Shown here piece by piece: positions 8,158 through 19,760 of a stretch of DNA of 64,000 nt. The notes under the pieces were generated by a model. The model searched no databases and was not told the DNA's origin. It saw only the letters and a program-made list of their open reading frames with translations. Made by a program: the position numbers and the translations under genes. Numbering within the stretch: position 1 is the stretch's first letter; each line of letters opens with the position of its first letter. The stretch lies in NCBI RefSeq assembly GCF_013408305.1, contig NZ_JACBZS010000001.1, forward strand, positions 3,410,001 through 3,474,000. The letters run 5' to 3'. This DNA comes from Naumannella cuiyingiana. Its GTDB lineage: Bacteria; Actinomycetota; Actinomycetes; Propionibacteriales; Propionibacteriaceae.

Positions 8158-8753
8158 TGCTGGAGAACCTGCGGGCCTTCGGCGATCGTCTGGTACGCCC
8201 GATCGCCCGGCTGCTCCTGGCGCTGCGGGTCGCGCCGGATGTGGTCACCTGGCTCGGCACGGTCGCGGTCTGCGTCACCGCGCTGATCACGGTCCCGCAG
8301 GGCTGGCTGTGGCAGGGCGCACTGATCATCGGCGTGCTGTCGTTGTCCGACACGATCGACGGGGCGATGGCCCGGTTGGATGATCGCGTGGGCCGGTGGG
8401 GGGCCTTCCTCGACTCCAGCCTGGACCGGGTCGCCGACGGGGCGATCTTCGGTTCGGTGGTGATCTTCTTCGCGCTGCGCGGTGAGCAGGCGTGGGCCGT
8501 GCTGGCGTTGGCGGTGCTGGTCACCGGCCAGTTGATCTCGTACCTGAAGGCCCGCGCCGAATCGCTCGGCGGGACCGGCGGCGGCGGGCCCGCCGCCCGC
8601 GCGGATCGGATCGTGATCATCCTGCTCGGCATGCTGGCGCACGGGCTCGGCCTGCCCTGGGCGCTGCCGGCGGCCCTGGTCGTGCTGGCGGTGCTCGGCG
8701 GCTGGACGGTCGCGCTGCGGATGCGGCGGGCCGCGCGCAGCCTGGCGGAGTGA
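8157..8753 (+). CDS. pgsA: Phosphatidylinositol phosphate synthase (CDP-alcohol phosphatidyltransferase)
   Basis: Transfers inositol-1-phosphate to CDP-diacylglycerol, giving phosphatidylinositol phosphate in the cytoplasmic membrane. In 198 residues the full CDP-alcohol signature is present: D65, D68-G69, A72-R73, G82, D86 and D90. About six membrane segments are visible. The start ATG 8157 overlaps the HIT stop, so it is translationally coupled; the open frame upstream is antisense to nothing but in-frame noise. The substrate is assigned from the gene order with the PIM acyltransferase and pimA. Confidence 0.9.
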   Translation: MLENLRAFGDRLVRPIARLLLALRVAPDVVTWLGTVAVCVTALITVPQGWLWQGALIIGVLSLSDTIDGAMARLDDRVGRWGAFLDSSLDRVADGAIFGSVVIFFALRGEQAWAVLALAVLVTGQLISYLKARAESLGGTGGGGPAARADRIVIILLGMLAHGLGLPWALPAALVVLAVLGGWTVALRMRRAARSLAE

Positions 8754-8756
8754 CCC

Positions 8757-9638
8757 GTGCCCGCCACCCCCGAGCAGGTCGATGCCCGCAACCGCCGGCT
8801 CTTCGCCGCCGGTGAGCGAATCGTGCCCCGGCTGCCGCGCCCGGTCCGGAACCTGATCATGAACCTGGGGGCCGAGTGGGCGGTGCGCTCCGACATCGCG
8901 CCGCTGCGGACCTGGGCGACCAATATCGAGCTGGCGACCGGCGAGTCGCCGGGGCCCGGGCTGCGTCGCCAGGCGATCCGCTCGTGGCTGCGTACCTATC
9001 TGGAGGTGCTCGCGCTGCCGTCCTGGCGGCCCGAACAGATCGCCGGCCGGGTCAGCGCCGATCCCGAGGGCGAACGCGTGCTGCGGCTCGCGCACGCCGG
9101 GCCGGGCGTCGTCTGCGCCCTGCCGCACAGCGGCAACTGGGATCTCGCCGGCGGCTGGGCCGCCAGCACCGGCCTGCCCGTCAGCTCGGTCGCCGAACGG
9201 CTCGGCGAGGCCGAGTTCGCCGCCTTCACCCGGATCCGCGCCGGACTCGGCATCGACATCCTCGCCCACGACGACCCGGGAGCGGTGCGCGCGCTGATCG
9301 GCGCCGTCCGGGCCGGCCGGGTGGTCTGCCTGATGGCCGATCGCGAGTTCGGCACCGGCGGGGTGGCCGTGCGCTGGAACGGGCGGCGCGTGATCATGCC
9401 GGCCGGCCCCGCGCTCGTCGCCCGGCGGACCGGCGCCGTACTGCTCGGCGTGGGCTGTCACTACACGGCGGCCGGGATGAAGATCGAGTTCTCCGACCCG
9501 ATCGAGCATCGGCCCGGCCGCACCGGACTGGCCGCGATGACCCAGGACCTCGCGGACTGGTTCTCCCGGTTCGTTGCCGCGCACCCGGCAGACTGGCACG
9601 TGATGCAACCGTTCTTCGACACCGGCTCGACGAGATGA
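8757..9638 (+). CDS. patA: Phosphatidylinositol mannoside acyltransferase
   Basis: A 293-residue membrane-associated acyltransferase of the LpxL/HtrB superfamily. The HX4D catalytic motif is seen as HSGNWD (H124, D129). In mycobacteria PatA (Rv2611c) acylates the mannose of PIM1/PIM2. Placement between PIP synthase and pimA supports the same role here. It begins 3 nt after the previous stop, and its TGA overlaps the pimA ATG (ATGA). Confidence 0.88.
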   Translation: MPATPEQVDARNRRLFAAGERIVPRLPRPVRNLIMNLGAEWAVRSDIAPLRTWATNIELATGESPGPGLRRQAIRSWLRTYLEVLALPSWRPEQIAGRVSADPEGERVLRLAHAGPGVVCALPHSGNWDLAGGWAASTGLPVSSVAERLGEAEFAAFTRIRAGLGIDILAHDDPGAVRALIGAVRAGRVVCLMADREFGTGGVAVRWNGRRVIMPAGPALVARRTGAVLLGVGCHYTAAGMKIEFSDPIEHRPGRTGLAAMTQDLADWFSRFVAAHPADWHVMQPFFDTGSTR

Positions 9639-10747
9639 GTGGGCTACGGGTCGGGCTGGTCTGTCCCTATTCGCTCGCGGCCCCGGGCGGGGTGCAGAAC
9701 CACGTCCTCGGCCTGGCACGCGAGCTGCGCCGGCTCGGGCACCAGCCGCGCGTGCTGGCACCGGGCCGCCTGGGCGCCGAGGCCGACCCGGAGCTGCGTC
9801 GGCTCGTGGCCAGCGCCGGAGCCGGGGTGCCGGTGCGCTACAACGGGTCGGTCGCCCGGGTGAACTTCGGCCCGCGCAGCCATGCGCGGGTCGCCGCCTG
9901 GCTGGCCCGCGAACGGGTCGATGTCCTGCACGTGCACGAGCCCGTCACGCCGAGCGTCGCGCTGCTGGCCCTGCGGGAGGCGCGGGCCGTCCCGGTCGTT
10001 GCGACCTTCCACACGGCCACCCCGGGCAGCACCGCGATGCGCCTCGCCGGACGCGCGCTGGGACCCATGATCGACCGCATCGATCTCGGCCTGGCGGTCT
10101 CCTCCAGCGCCCGGTCCGTCGTCCGGCGCCACCTGGGGCTCGATCCGATGATCATTCCCAACGGGGTACGCGTCGCCGACTTCGCCGGCCCGCGGGCCGA
10201 GCCCGGCCGGGCGCCGCGGGTCACGCTGCTCGGGCGACTGGACGAGGAACGCAAGGGCCTGCCGGTCTTCCTGCGGGCGCTGCCGCGGATCCGCGCCGCC
10301 CGCCCCGATGCCGAGATCGTCGTCGCCGGCCCGGGCCGGACCAAGCTGCCCGGGGGAGTGCGGCGTACCGGACTGATCAGCGACGCCGAACGCAGCGCGC
10401 TGCTGCGGGGCACCGATGTCTTCGTCGCGCCGAACCTCGCGCGGGAGAGCTTCGGTCTGATCCTGGTCGAGGCGCTGGCGGCCGGCGCCCGCGTGGTCGC
10501 CTCCGATCTGCCGGCATTTCGTGCGGTGCTGGCGGAGGGTGGCGGCCGGGCGCACGGCGCGACCGTGCCGCCCGGTGATCATCGCGCACTCGCCGACGCG
10601 GTCGTCTCGGCGCTCGACCGGCCGCCCGCCCCGCCCGCGGGCCGCGCCCACGCCCGCCGCTACGACTGGTCGGAGGTCGCCCCGCAGATCCTGCAGGCGT
10701 ACCGAACCGCGATCCGGATGCGCACCCGCGGCGCCGGCATCGCCTAG
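9635..10747 (+). CDS. pimA: Phosphatidylinositol mannosyltransferase PimA
   Basis: A 370-residue GT-B (family GT4) enzyme that moves the first mannose from GDP-mannose to phosphatidylinositol. Visible marks are the N-terminal glycine loop (PGGVQNHV), H-H-E in LHVHEPVTPS, FHTATPGS, and the donor-site EX7E in the ARESFGLILVEAL segment. The open frame starts far upstream, but ATG 9635, overlapping the patA stop by 4 nt, is the coupled start. It closes the PIM gene set. Confidence 0.93.
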   Translation: MSGLRVGLVCPYSLAAPGGVQNHVLGLARELRRLGHQPRVLAPGRLGAEADPELRRLVASAGAGVPVRYNGSVARVNFGPRSHARVAAWLARERVDVLHVHEPVTPSVALLALREARAVPVVATFHTATPGSTAMRLAGRALGPMIDRIDLGLAVSSSARSVVRRHLGLDPMIIPNGVRVADFAGPRAEPGRAPRVTLLGRLDEERKGLPVFLRALPRIRAARPDAEIVVAGPGRTKLPGGVRRTGLISDAERSALLRGTDVFVAPNLARESFGLILVEALAAGARVVASDLPAFRAVLAEGGGRAHGATVPPGDHRALADAVVSALDRPPAPPAGRAHARRYDWSEVAPQILQAYRTAIRMRTRGAGIA

Positions 10748-10756
10748 GCTGGCCGG

Positions 10757-11395
10757 GTGTCCCGCGGCTCACCGCTTCCCGCACCCGACGGGGACACCGA
10801 TGGCCTCGGCCGCCAGGTCAGCAACCGGATCTGGACCGCCCCGAATGTCTTGTCGATGGTGCGGCTGGCCGGGGTCGGCGTGTTCTTGTGGGTGCTGCTG
10901 GTGCCCCGGGCCGACCTGCTCGCGGTGGCCGTGCTGGCGGCCGCCGGCGTGACCGACTGGCTGGACGGCTGGCTCGCCCGCCGGCTGGGCCAGGTGACCA
11001 GGCTCGGCCAACTGCTCGACCCGATCGCGGATCGGCTCTACATCCTCGCGATCGTGGTCGGGTTGGCGGCGCGCGGTGTCATCCCGTGGTGGCTCGTCGC
11101 GATCCTGATCGCGCGGGACGTGATGCTGGTGCTCGTCGTCCCGTTGCTCGGCGGTCGCGGATACCGGCCGCTACCGGTGCACTTCCTGGGCAAGGCGGCG
11201 ACGTTCTGCCTGCTGTACGCCTTCCCGCTGGTGCTGCTCGGCTCCGGGGAGGTGCCCATCGTGCCCGACGGGTGGGCGGTCGCCGCCCGGATCGTCGGCT
11301 GGGCGTTCGCGCTGTGGGGTACGGGCCTGTACTGGTGGGCCGGTTTGCTCTATGTGGCGCAGGCGCGCATGCTGCTGCGCGAGCGAACCGACTGA
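10757..11395 (+). CDS. CDP-alcohol phosphatidyltransferase (PgsA2-like)
   Basis: A second CDP-alcohol phosphatidyltransferase, 212 residues, with D67, D70-G71, A74-R75, G84, D88 and D92 and about five membrane spans. It is likely a phosphatidylglycerophosphate or cardiolipin synthase. By order it matches Rv1822 (pgsA2), which in M. tuberculosis heads the DUF881-sbp-DUF881-gcvH-garA cluster, as it does here. It begins at GTG 10757, 9 nt after pimA. Exact head-group donor is not readable. Confidence 0.85.
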   Translation: MSRGSPLPAPDGDTDGLGRQVSNRIWTAPNVLSMVRLAGVGVFLWVLLVPRADLLAVAVLAAAGVTDWLDGWLARRLGQVTRLGQLLDPIADRLYILAIVVGLAARGVIPWWLVAILIARDVMLVLVVPLLGGRGYRPLPVHFLGKAATFCLLYAFPLVLLGSGEVPIVPDGWAVAARIVGWAFALWGTGLYWWAGLLYVAQARMLLRERTD

Positions 11396-11408
11396 GGGAG
11401 GCGCGGAC

Positions 11409-12272
11409 ATGGGGCCGAACTGGTCGCAGATCCTGCGCCGCCGGGTACGCCCACCGCGTGACCGGCGCCGCGACGCCTCGATGGACCTGCTGAACCAACT
11501 CATCGACCAGCCGATCGAACCGGGGTACGCCGAGGCGAGCGGCGGGAGCAGGTCCGCCGGGGCCACGACCGGGCGGCGCCGCGGTGCGCTGATCGTCTTC
11601 GGCTGCCTGCTCGTCGCGGGCGCGATGATCGGGCTGTCGCTGGCCCAGACCCTGCGGGCGGCGCCGGCGGACGAACAACAGCGGCTGGATCTGGTCGACC
11701 GGATCGCCCGGCAGGAGCAGACCGTGGCCGACCAGCGGGCCCGGATCGGGACGCTCACCGACGAGATCGACGCCGCCCGCGAGCAGGCGCTGGCCGGCGA
11801 CGCCACCGGCGCGCGCACCCGGGACCGGTTGGAGCGCTACGGCGAGGCGGCGCAGACGGTCGACGTCCGGGGGCCGGGCCTCGTGATCACCGTCGATGAC
11901 GCACCGGCGGACGCGCAGGGCACCAGCAACCGGGTGCTCGACCGGGACCTGCAACTGCTGGTCAACGGCTTGTGGCTGTCCGGCGCCGAGGCGATCGCGA
12001 TCAACGGGCACCGGCTCGGTTCGCGTACCGCGATCCGAGCGGCCGGCGACGCGATCACCGTCGACTACCGGTCCCTGACCCGGCCCTACCGGGTCGAGGC
12101 GATCGGCGATCCGCGGAACCTGCAGAGCCGTTGGGTACAGTCGTCCGGCGGCGTGCTGTGGAACTATCTCAAGGACAACTACCAGATGCGCTACGAGCTC
12201 ACCGGATCCGATGAGCTCACCTTGCCGGGCAGCCCGCAGGCGCCCCTGGAACGAGCGGAGGTGGCACGATGA
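11409..12272 (+). CDS. DUF881 membrane protein
   Basis: A 287-residue single-span protein. It has a basic cytoplasmic N-terminus, a TM at about residues 60-82, a predicted coiled coil (about 88-135) and an extracytoplasmic DUF881 domain. ATG 11409 follows GAGGGAGGCG. Its 3' end overlaps sbp by 4 nt. A second DUF881 protein flanks sbp on the other side, the arrangement of Rv1823-Rv1825. Function is unknown; similar proteins occur next to division genes in Gram-positives. Confidence 0.85.
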   Translation: MGPNWSQILRRRVRPPRDRRRDASMDLLNQLIDQPIEPGYAEASGGSRSAGATTGRRRGALIVFGCLLVAGAMIGLSLAQTLRAAPADEQQRLDLVDRIARQEQTVADQRARIGTLTDEIDAAREQALAGDATGARTRDRLERYGEAAQTVDVRGPGLVITVDDAPADAQGTSNRVLDRDLQLLVNGLWLSGAEAIAINGHRLGSRTAIRAAGDAITVDYRSLTRPYRVEAIGDPRNLQSRWVQSSGGVLWNYLKDNYQMRYELTGSDELTLPGSPQAPLERAEVAR

Positions 12273-12601
12273 TCGCGATCGTCGGACTGGCGCTCGGCAT
12301 CCTGATCGGAGCGCTGCTCCAGCCGACCCTCCCGGCGTACCTGCAGCCCTATCTGCCCATCGCGATCGTTGCCGCGCTGGACGCCCTGTTCGGCGCTTTC
12401 CGCGCCTGGCTGGACGGCAAGTTCAACGATCGCGTCTTCGTGGTCTCCTTCGTCTCGAATGTGCTGATCGCGGCGCTGATTGTCTGGGTCGGCGACCAGA
12501 TCGGGGTCGGCAGTCAGCTCTCGACCGGGGTGGTCGTGGTGCTCGGCATCCGGATCTTCACCAATGCCGCGGCCATTCGACGGGCGCTGTTCCATGCCTG
12601 A
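12269..12601 (+). CDS. sbp: Small basic protein (Sbp, DUF1290)
   Basis: A 110-residue, three-span membrane protein of the Sbp/DUF1290 family (LDALFGAFRAWLDGKF is characteristic). It lies between two DUF881 genes, overlapping both (4 nt and 8 nt), so the three are translated together and probably act as one membrane complex. No biochemical role is established. Confidence 0.88.
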   Translation: MIAIVGLALGILIGALLQPTLPAYLQPYLPIAIVAALDALFGAFRAWLDGKFNDRVFVVSFVSNVLIAALIVWVGDQIGVGSQLSTGVVVVLGIRIFTNAAAIRRALFHA

Positions 12602-13430
12602 GGACACCCCGGCCGAGCGCGCGCCCGAGGAGAACGCGGAGACCCGGCGGCTGCCGCGGATCGACACCGCGCCGCACACCCCCGAACACGCGGCGCCGAC
12701 CCGGGCCGCGGACGCCGAGCCGGCCGCCGACTGGCGATCGCTGCTGCGGCCCAGCCGCGCGCAGGTCGTGGTCGGCCTCGTCTTGTGCCTGGTCGCGATC
12801 GGCGTCATGGTCCAGTTGCGGGCGCGTAACGACGACGACGCCTATGCGACCGCCAGGCGCGCCGATCTGGTGCAGATCCTGGACGGGCTGAACGCCGAGT
12901 CCCGGCGCCTCGACGAGGACCTGCGCGAGCTCGAGCAGACCCGCGAGGAGCTGCGCACCGGCGCCGATCGTGAGCGGGTGGCGCGCGAGGAGGCGACCCG
13001 GCGCGAGGAGAATCTGGGCATTCTGGCCGGTACGCTGCCCGCCGTCGGACCCGGCGTCCGGATCGTCATCGACGACCCGCGCGGCGCGGTCAGCGACGCC
13101 GTACTGGTGGACGCGGTCCAGGAGTTGCGCGACGCCGGGGCGGAGGCGATCGAGATCAACAACTCGATCCGCGTCGTCGCCTCCACCGCCTTCGGGCAGG
13201 GCCCGGACGGCCCGACATCCGGCGGCACCGCGATCACCCGTCCGATCGTGATCGAGGCGATCGGAGATCCGAACAACCTCGAGGAGGGGGCCCGGTTCCG
13301 TGGCGGCCTGGTGAGTGCCGTGACGGGCGACCAGGTGGGCGGGACCGTCACGATCACCCGGGAGTCCGAGGTGCGCGTGGAATCCTTGCACAGCGCGAGC
13401 GAGAATCAGTACGCTCGCCCAGCCCGGTAG
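12594..13430 (+). CDS. DUF881 membrane protein, second copy
   Basis: A 278-residue relative of the protein at 11409. It has an acidic Pro-rich cytoplasmic N-terminus (1-50), one TM (about 56-75), a charged coiled coil (about 90-140) and the DUF881 fold with the matched segments AGAEAIEINN and EAIGDP. ATG 12594 lies inside the sbp 3' end. Function is unknown. Confidence 0.85.
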   Translation: MPEDTPAERAPEENAETRRLPRIDTAPHTPEHAAPTRAADAEPAADWRSLLRPSRAQVVVGLVLCLVAIGVMVQLRARNDDDAYATARRADLVQILDGLNAESRRLDEDLRELEQTREELRTGADRERVAREEATRREENLGILAGTLPAVGPGVRIVIDDPRGAVSDAVLVDAVQELRDAGAEAIEINNSIRVVASTAFGQGPDGPTSGGTAITRPIVIEAIGDPNNLEEGARFRGGLVSAVTGDQVGGTVTITRESEVRVESLHSASENQYARPAR

Positions 13431-13456
13431 CAGCCCCAGCGGAAGAGGTGTCGGTC

Positions 13457-13843
13457 ATGGCGGATTTCCCCGAGGACCTGAGATACAGCAACGACCACGA
13501 GTGGGCGCGGGCCGGCAACTCCGGAATCGTCCGGGTCGGCATCACCAGCTATGCCGCGGAGCAGCTCGGCGACATCGTCTTCGCCCAGCTTCCCGAACCC
13601 GGCGAAGAGGTCGCCGTCGGCGATGCCGTCGGGGAGCTCGAGTCGACCAAGAGCGTGTCCGATCTGTTCACCCCGGTCGCCGGCGTGGTGACGGCGGTCA
13701 ACGAGACGCTGGCCGCGGCGCCGGAGACCGTCAACAACGATCCGTACGGCGACGGCTGGCTGTTCGAGGTCGAGGTGGCAGACACCTCCGCGCTGGAGGA
13801 GTTGCTGGACGCGGATGCCTATGCCGAGTCGGTGGCCTCCTGA
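13457..13843 (+). CDS. gcvH: Glycine cleavage system H protein
   Basis: The lipoyl carrier of the glycine cleavage complex, 128 residues, shuttling the aminomethyl group between P, T and L proteins. The lipoylation site is K65 in ELESTKSVSD. The frame also opens at GTG 13448, but GGAAGAG at 13441-13447 is correctly spaced only for ATG 13457. It lies in the same transcription unit as garA. gcvP is 3 kb downstream, and gcvT is not in the window. Confidence 0.95.
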   Translation: MADFPEDLRYSNDHEWARAGNSGIVRVGITSYAAEQLGDIVFAQLPEPGEEVAVGDAVGELESTKSVSDLFTPVAGVVTAVNETLAAAPETVNNDPYGDGWLFEVEVADTSALEELLDADAYAESVAS

Positions 13844-13901
13844 TTGCGTCCTGGCACTAGGATGACCAGACCTCACGCGGGGTAGGACGGAGAAGGAGTC
13901 C

Positions 13902-14426
13902 ATGCCTTACTGCACGCACTGCGGACACAACAACCCGGACGGGGCGAACTTCTGCGCCCGCTGTGGTGAGCCGATGGTGCGCCCCGCCGATGCCCCGGAC
14001 GAGACCGAGGTCGACGCCCTCGGCGGCGACAACACCCGCATCATCCAGATCGCCGACGAGGGCCTGCTCGCCGAGCTCACCGAGGAGGACGAGGCGGCGA
14101 TCGAGAACCTGCCGCAGGGTTCGTCGCTGCTGATCGTGCACCGCGGCCCGGGATCGGGCTCGCGCTTCCTGATCGACCGCGACACCACGAGCGTCGGCCG
14201 GCACCCCGATGCCGACATCTTCTTCGACGACATCACCGTCTCCCGCCACCATGCCGAGCTCCAGCGCACCGAGGGCGGCGTACTCGTCAAGGACCAGGGA
14301 AGCCTCAACGGCACCTACGTGAACCGCGCGCTGATCGACGGTGAGGCGCCCCTGAAGTCCGGTGATGAGGTGCAGATCGGCAAGTTCCGGATGGTCTACT
14401 TCGCGAGCGCGCGCGGCGTGGGCTGA
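13902..14426 (+). CDS. garA: FHA-domain regulator GarA/OdhI-like, with N-terminal zinc ribbon
   Basis: In mycobacteria and corynebacteria GarA/OdhI binds and inhibits 2-oxoglutarate dehydrogenase and modulates glutamate enzymes, switched off by PknB/PknG phosphorylation of an N-terminal ETTS motif. Here residues 1-24 form a four-Cys ribbon (C4, C7, C18, C21), and the FHA domain spans about 75-165 (GR 99-100, SRHH 114-117, N136). The ETTS motif is absent; the equivalent stretch has only GGDNTRII. It overlaps the ftsR-like gene by one base. Orthology rests on FHA sequence and gene order. Confidence 0.88.
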   Translation: MPYCTHCGHNNPDGANFCARCGEPMVRPADAPDETEVDALGGDNTRIIQIADEGLLAELTEEDEAAIENLPQGSSLLIVHRGPGSGSRFLIDRDTTSVGRHPDADIFFDDITVSRHHAELQRTEGGVLVKDQGSLNGTYVNRALIDGEAPLKSGDEVQIGKFRMVYFASARGVG

Positions 14427-15142
14427 TGCCGGCAGAGAAGCGCAGCATCGGGCAGGTGCTCGCCATGCTCAAGAACGACTTCCCCGACATCACCATCTCC
14501 AAGATCAGGTTCCTGGAGGGGGAGGGGCTGGTCTCGCCGGAGCGGGCCAAGTCGGGCTATCGCCGCTACACCGAGACCGATGTGGAGCGGTTGCGCTACA
14601 TCCTGACCGTGCAGAAGGACCACTATCTGCCGCTGAAGGTGATCCGCGAGCATCTGGACATGATGGATCGCGGGATGGAGCCGCCGGCGTTGGAGACCCC
14701 GCGACCCCGGCTGGCGGCCGCACCCGCCGAGCGGCCCGCGCCCGCCGACACCGAGGCCGACCCGAGCCCGCGGCCCGCCGCCCAGCGCCGACCCCAGCTC
14801 CGGCTGTCCCGCGAGGAACTGCTCGAGGCGAGCGGCCTGAGCGAGCCGGCGCTGATCGAGTTGGAGAAGCAGATGCTCGTCCTGCCGCGACGCGGCACGA
14901 ACCACTACGGCCGTGAGGCCGTGACCGTGGCCGTGGCCGCGCGCAAGCTCGCGGAGTTCGGGATCGACGCCCGGCACCTGCGCGCCTTCAAGATGGCCGC
15001 GGAGCGCGAGGTCGGAGTGATCGAGCAGGCGATCGCCCCGCACCAGCGACGGATGGGCGGGTCCCGGCAGGCCGCACACGAGGTGGCCAACATCGTGATC
15101 CATGTCCACGCGGCGCTGATGCGTACCGCGATGGACCGCTGA
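14426..15142 (+). CDS. ftsR: MerR-family regulator, FtsR/Rv1828-like
   Basis: A 238-residue MerR-type activator with its DNA-binding helices at residues 5-75 (TISKIRFLEGEGL, RRYTETDVERLRYI). A Pro/Ala linker (about 95-130) and a second helical domain that begins SREELLEASG follow. It directly follows garA (TGATG overlap), as the corynebacterial cell-division regulator FtsR follows odhI (from memory). Symbol by synteny. Confidence 0.82.
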   Translation: MPAEKRSIGQVLAMLKNDFPDITISKIRFLEGEGLVSPERAKSGYRRYTETDVERLRYILTVQKDHYLPLKVIREHLDMMDRGMEPPALETPRPRLAAAPAERPAPADTEADPSPRPAAQRRPQLRLSREELLEASGLSEPALIELEKQMLVLPRRGTNHYGREAVTVAVAARKLAEFGIDARHLRAFKMAAEREVGVIEQAIAPHQRRMGGSRQAAHEVANIVIHVHAALMRTAMDR

Positions 15143-15223
15143 CGGCGCGGCTCCCCGAGACCGACCGGCGGGCGGGCACCGCCCGGGCGTGGGCGACTGG
15201 AGGCTCGGCGTAGGCTGGGCGAC

Positions 15224-15712
15224 ATGCGGGAACTGGACCTGGTCGGCGTGCGCGTCGAGATGCCGCAGAACGCGCCGATGGTGTTGCTCCGAGAGGTCGG
15301 CGGCAAGCGCTATCTGACCATCTGGATCGGCGCCAGCGAGGCGTCGGCGATCGCGAACGCGCAGGAGGGCATCGTGCCGCCGCGGCCGATGACGCACGAT
15401 CTGCTCGTCGATGTGCTGGCCGGTCTGCAGCGCAGGCTGGTGGAGGTCCGGATCACCGAGCTGAGCGGCGGCACCTTCTACGCCGAGCTGGCCCTCGACG
15501 GCGGCGTCGAGATCAGCGCGCGGCCCTCGGACGCGATTGCCCTGGCGGTCCGCACGGGCGCGGAGATCTACTGCGCCGAGGAGGTGCTGGACGAGGCCGG
15601 GATCGACGTTCCCGAGGAGGAGGACGACGAGGTCGAGCGGTTCCGCGAGTTCCTCGACCACGTCAACCCCGACGACTTCGTCACCGACGAGGGCGGCGGC
15701 CGCCAGGACTGA
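15224..15712 (+). CDS. Bifunctional nuclease family protein (BFN/DUF151)
   Basis: A 162-residue protein of the DUF151 bifunctional nuclease family (MRELDLVGVRVE start; GASEASAIANAQEG; RPSDAIALAVR). It has a Glu/Asp-rich C-terminal tail. Plant and archaeal homologues have DNase/RNase activity, but the bacterial role is unproven. It corresponds to Rv1829 between the two merR genes. Confidence 0.85.
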   Translation: MRELDLVGVRVEMPQNAPMVLLREVGGKRYLTIWIGASEASAIANAQEGIVPPRPMTHDLLVDVLAGLQRRLVEVRITELSGGTFYAELALDGGVEISARPSDAIALAVRTGAEIYCAEEVLDEAGIDVPEEEDDEVERFREFLDHVNPDDFVTDEGGGRQD

Positions 15713-15762
15713 GCCTCCCGGGGTCGGGGCTGCAGAAGAAGTCGAGGGTTCCCGGCGTGTCG

Positions 15763-15833
15763 TTGACCCTTCCGTCCGTGGCGCCGTAGCGTGGCCGACA
15801 ACGGTGTAACTACCACGCCGTGAAACGTGGTAG
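15763..15833 (+). promoter_or_regulatory. Promoter and inverted repeat before the second merR
   Basis: TTGACC (15763) and TAGCGT (15787) are 18 nt apart. Just downstream, CTACCACG (15810-15817) and CGTGGTAG (15826-15833) form an 8-bp inverted repeat with an 8-nt spacer, ending 20 nt before the GTG start. It could be an operator for the MerR product or an RNA hairpin affecting its translation. Confidence 0.4.
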
Positions 15834-15853
15834 CCCTTCCCCAGGAGCAGACA

Positions 15854-16471
15854 GTGAGCAAGCAGTCCGAGACACACGAGCCGCTGCCCGGCCTGGAGAT
15901 CGACGCGCCCGAGCAGGCGCAGGAGTTGCTGTTCGACGGGGATTTCTCGCCCGTCGCGGACGACATCGGCTACCGCGGCCCGGTCGCCTGCAGCGCGGCC
16001 GGTATCACCTACCGACAGCTCGACTACTGGGCCCGAACCGGCCTGGTCAAGCCCGGCGTGCGCGGCGCGTCCGGCTCCGGGAGCCAGCGCCTCTACAGCT
16101 TCCGCGACATCTTGCTGCTCCGGGTGATCAAGCGCCTGCTCGACGCCGGCATCGCGCTGCAGCAGATCCGGGTCGCTATCGACCACCTCCGCGCCCGCGG
16201 CGTCGAGGATCTGTCGCAGGTCACCTTGATGAGCGACGGAATCTCGGTCTATGAGTGCACCGAGGACCACGAGATCCGCGACCTGCTGGCCGGCGGCCAG
16301 GGGATGTTCGCCATTGGTCTGGGCAGCGTGTGGAAGGACGTCCGGGGCAGCCTGCACGAGCTGCCCGCCGAGCGCGCCGCGGCCGAGGAGGAGTCCGAGG
16401 AGCCGATGGTCGCTTTCGAGGGCGACGAACTCGCCAAGCGCCGGGCAGCCAAGCGCCGCGCCGCCGGCTGA
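15854..16471 (+). CDS. MerR-family regulator (Rv1830-like)
   Basis: A 205-residue MerR-type protein. The DNA-binding domain covers about residues 45-125 (TYRQLDYWARTGLVKP, then QRLYSFRDILLLRVIKRLL), and a C-terminal effector-like domain ends in a basic KRRAAKRRAAG tail. The open frame begins at 15827, inside the inverted repeat; GTG 15854 after AGGAGC is preferred. Its place between the nuclease and gcvP matches Rv1830. Confidence 0.85.
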   Translation: MSKQSETHEPLPGLEIDAPEQAQELLFDGDFSPVADDIGYRGPVACSAAGITYRQLDYWARTGLVKPGVRGASGSGSQRLYSFRDILLLRVIKRLLDAGIALQQIRVAIDHLRARGVEDLSQVTLMSDGISVYECTEDHEIRDLLAGGQGMFAIGLGSVWKDVRGSLHELPAERAAAEEESEEPMVAFEGDELAKRRAAKRRAAG

Positions 16472-16570
16472 GGCCGCCGCGTACCTGTGCACAACTGACC
16501 GCTCGGGACGCGCCACCGATCCGGCATCGGTGCACAGCCGTCGCGTGTAACCTTGGCGGCGCGACAACCG

Positions 16571-16695
16571 GCGCGGGAGAGACCGCAGCGGCGGCGCCGA
16601 AGGGGCAACCTCCCCGGAACCTCTCAGGCACCCGAGACCGCGTCGGCGCTCCGCAACGGGGCTGGCAACTCTGGAGCACCGGTGACAGAGGGGGA
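16571..16695 (+). ncRNA. Glycine riboswitch upstream of gcvP
   Basis: The sequence carries the conserved glycine-aptamer blocks in order: GCGGGAGAGACC (P1/P2), GGCGCCGAAGGGGCAA, CTCTCAGGCA with GAGACCG, and the closing ACTCTGGAG at 16668-16676. After it comes only a short remnant (GACAGAGGGGGAG), not a second full aptamer. This looks like a singlet aptamer with a 3' ghost aptamer. A stable hairpin (CGGGCAG/CTGCCCG, 16697-16712) sits between it and the gcvP start at 16740 and may be the expression platform. Confidence 0.93.
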
Positions 16696-16739
16696 GCGGG
16701 CAGCACTGCCCGGATCCCGCCTGCACCGAGGAGTACGCC

Positions 16740-19652
<2,913 letters not shown>

Positions 19653-19760
19653 GGTGAGCCCGCCGGCTCGCGGGCGAGTCCGGCGCGCGCGCCGAACCCG
19701 GTGCTGCGTACCTGTCGTTCCCCGACCCGCTAAGGTCGCCCACGAGGCGGAGGAGGCGTC

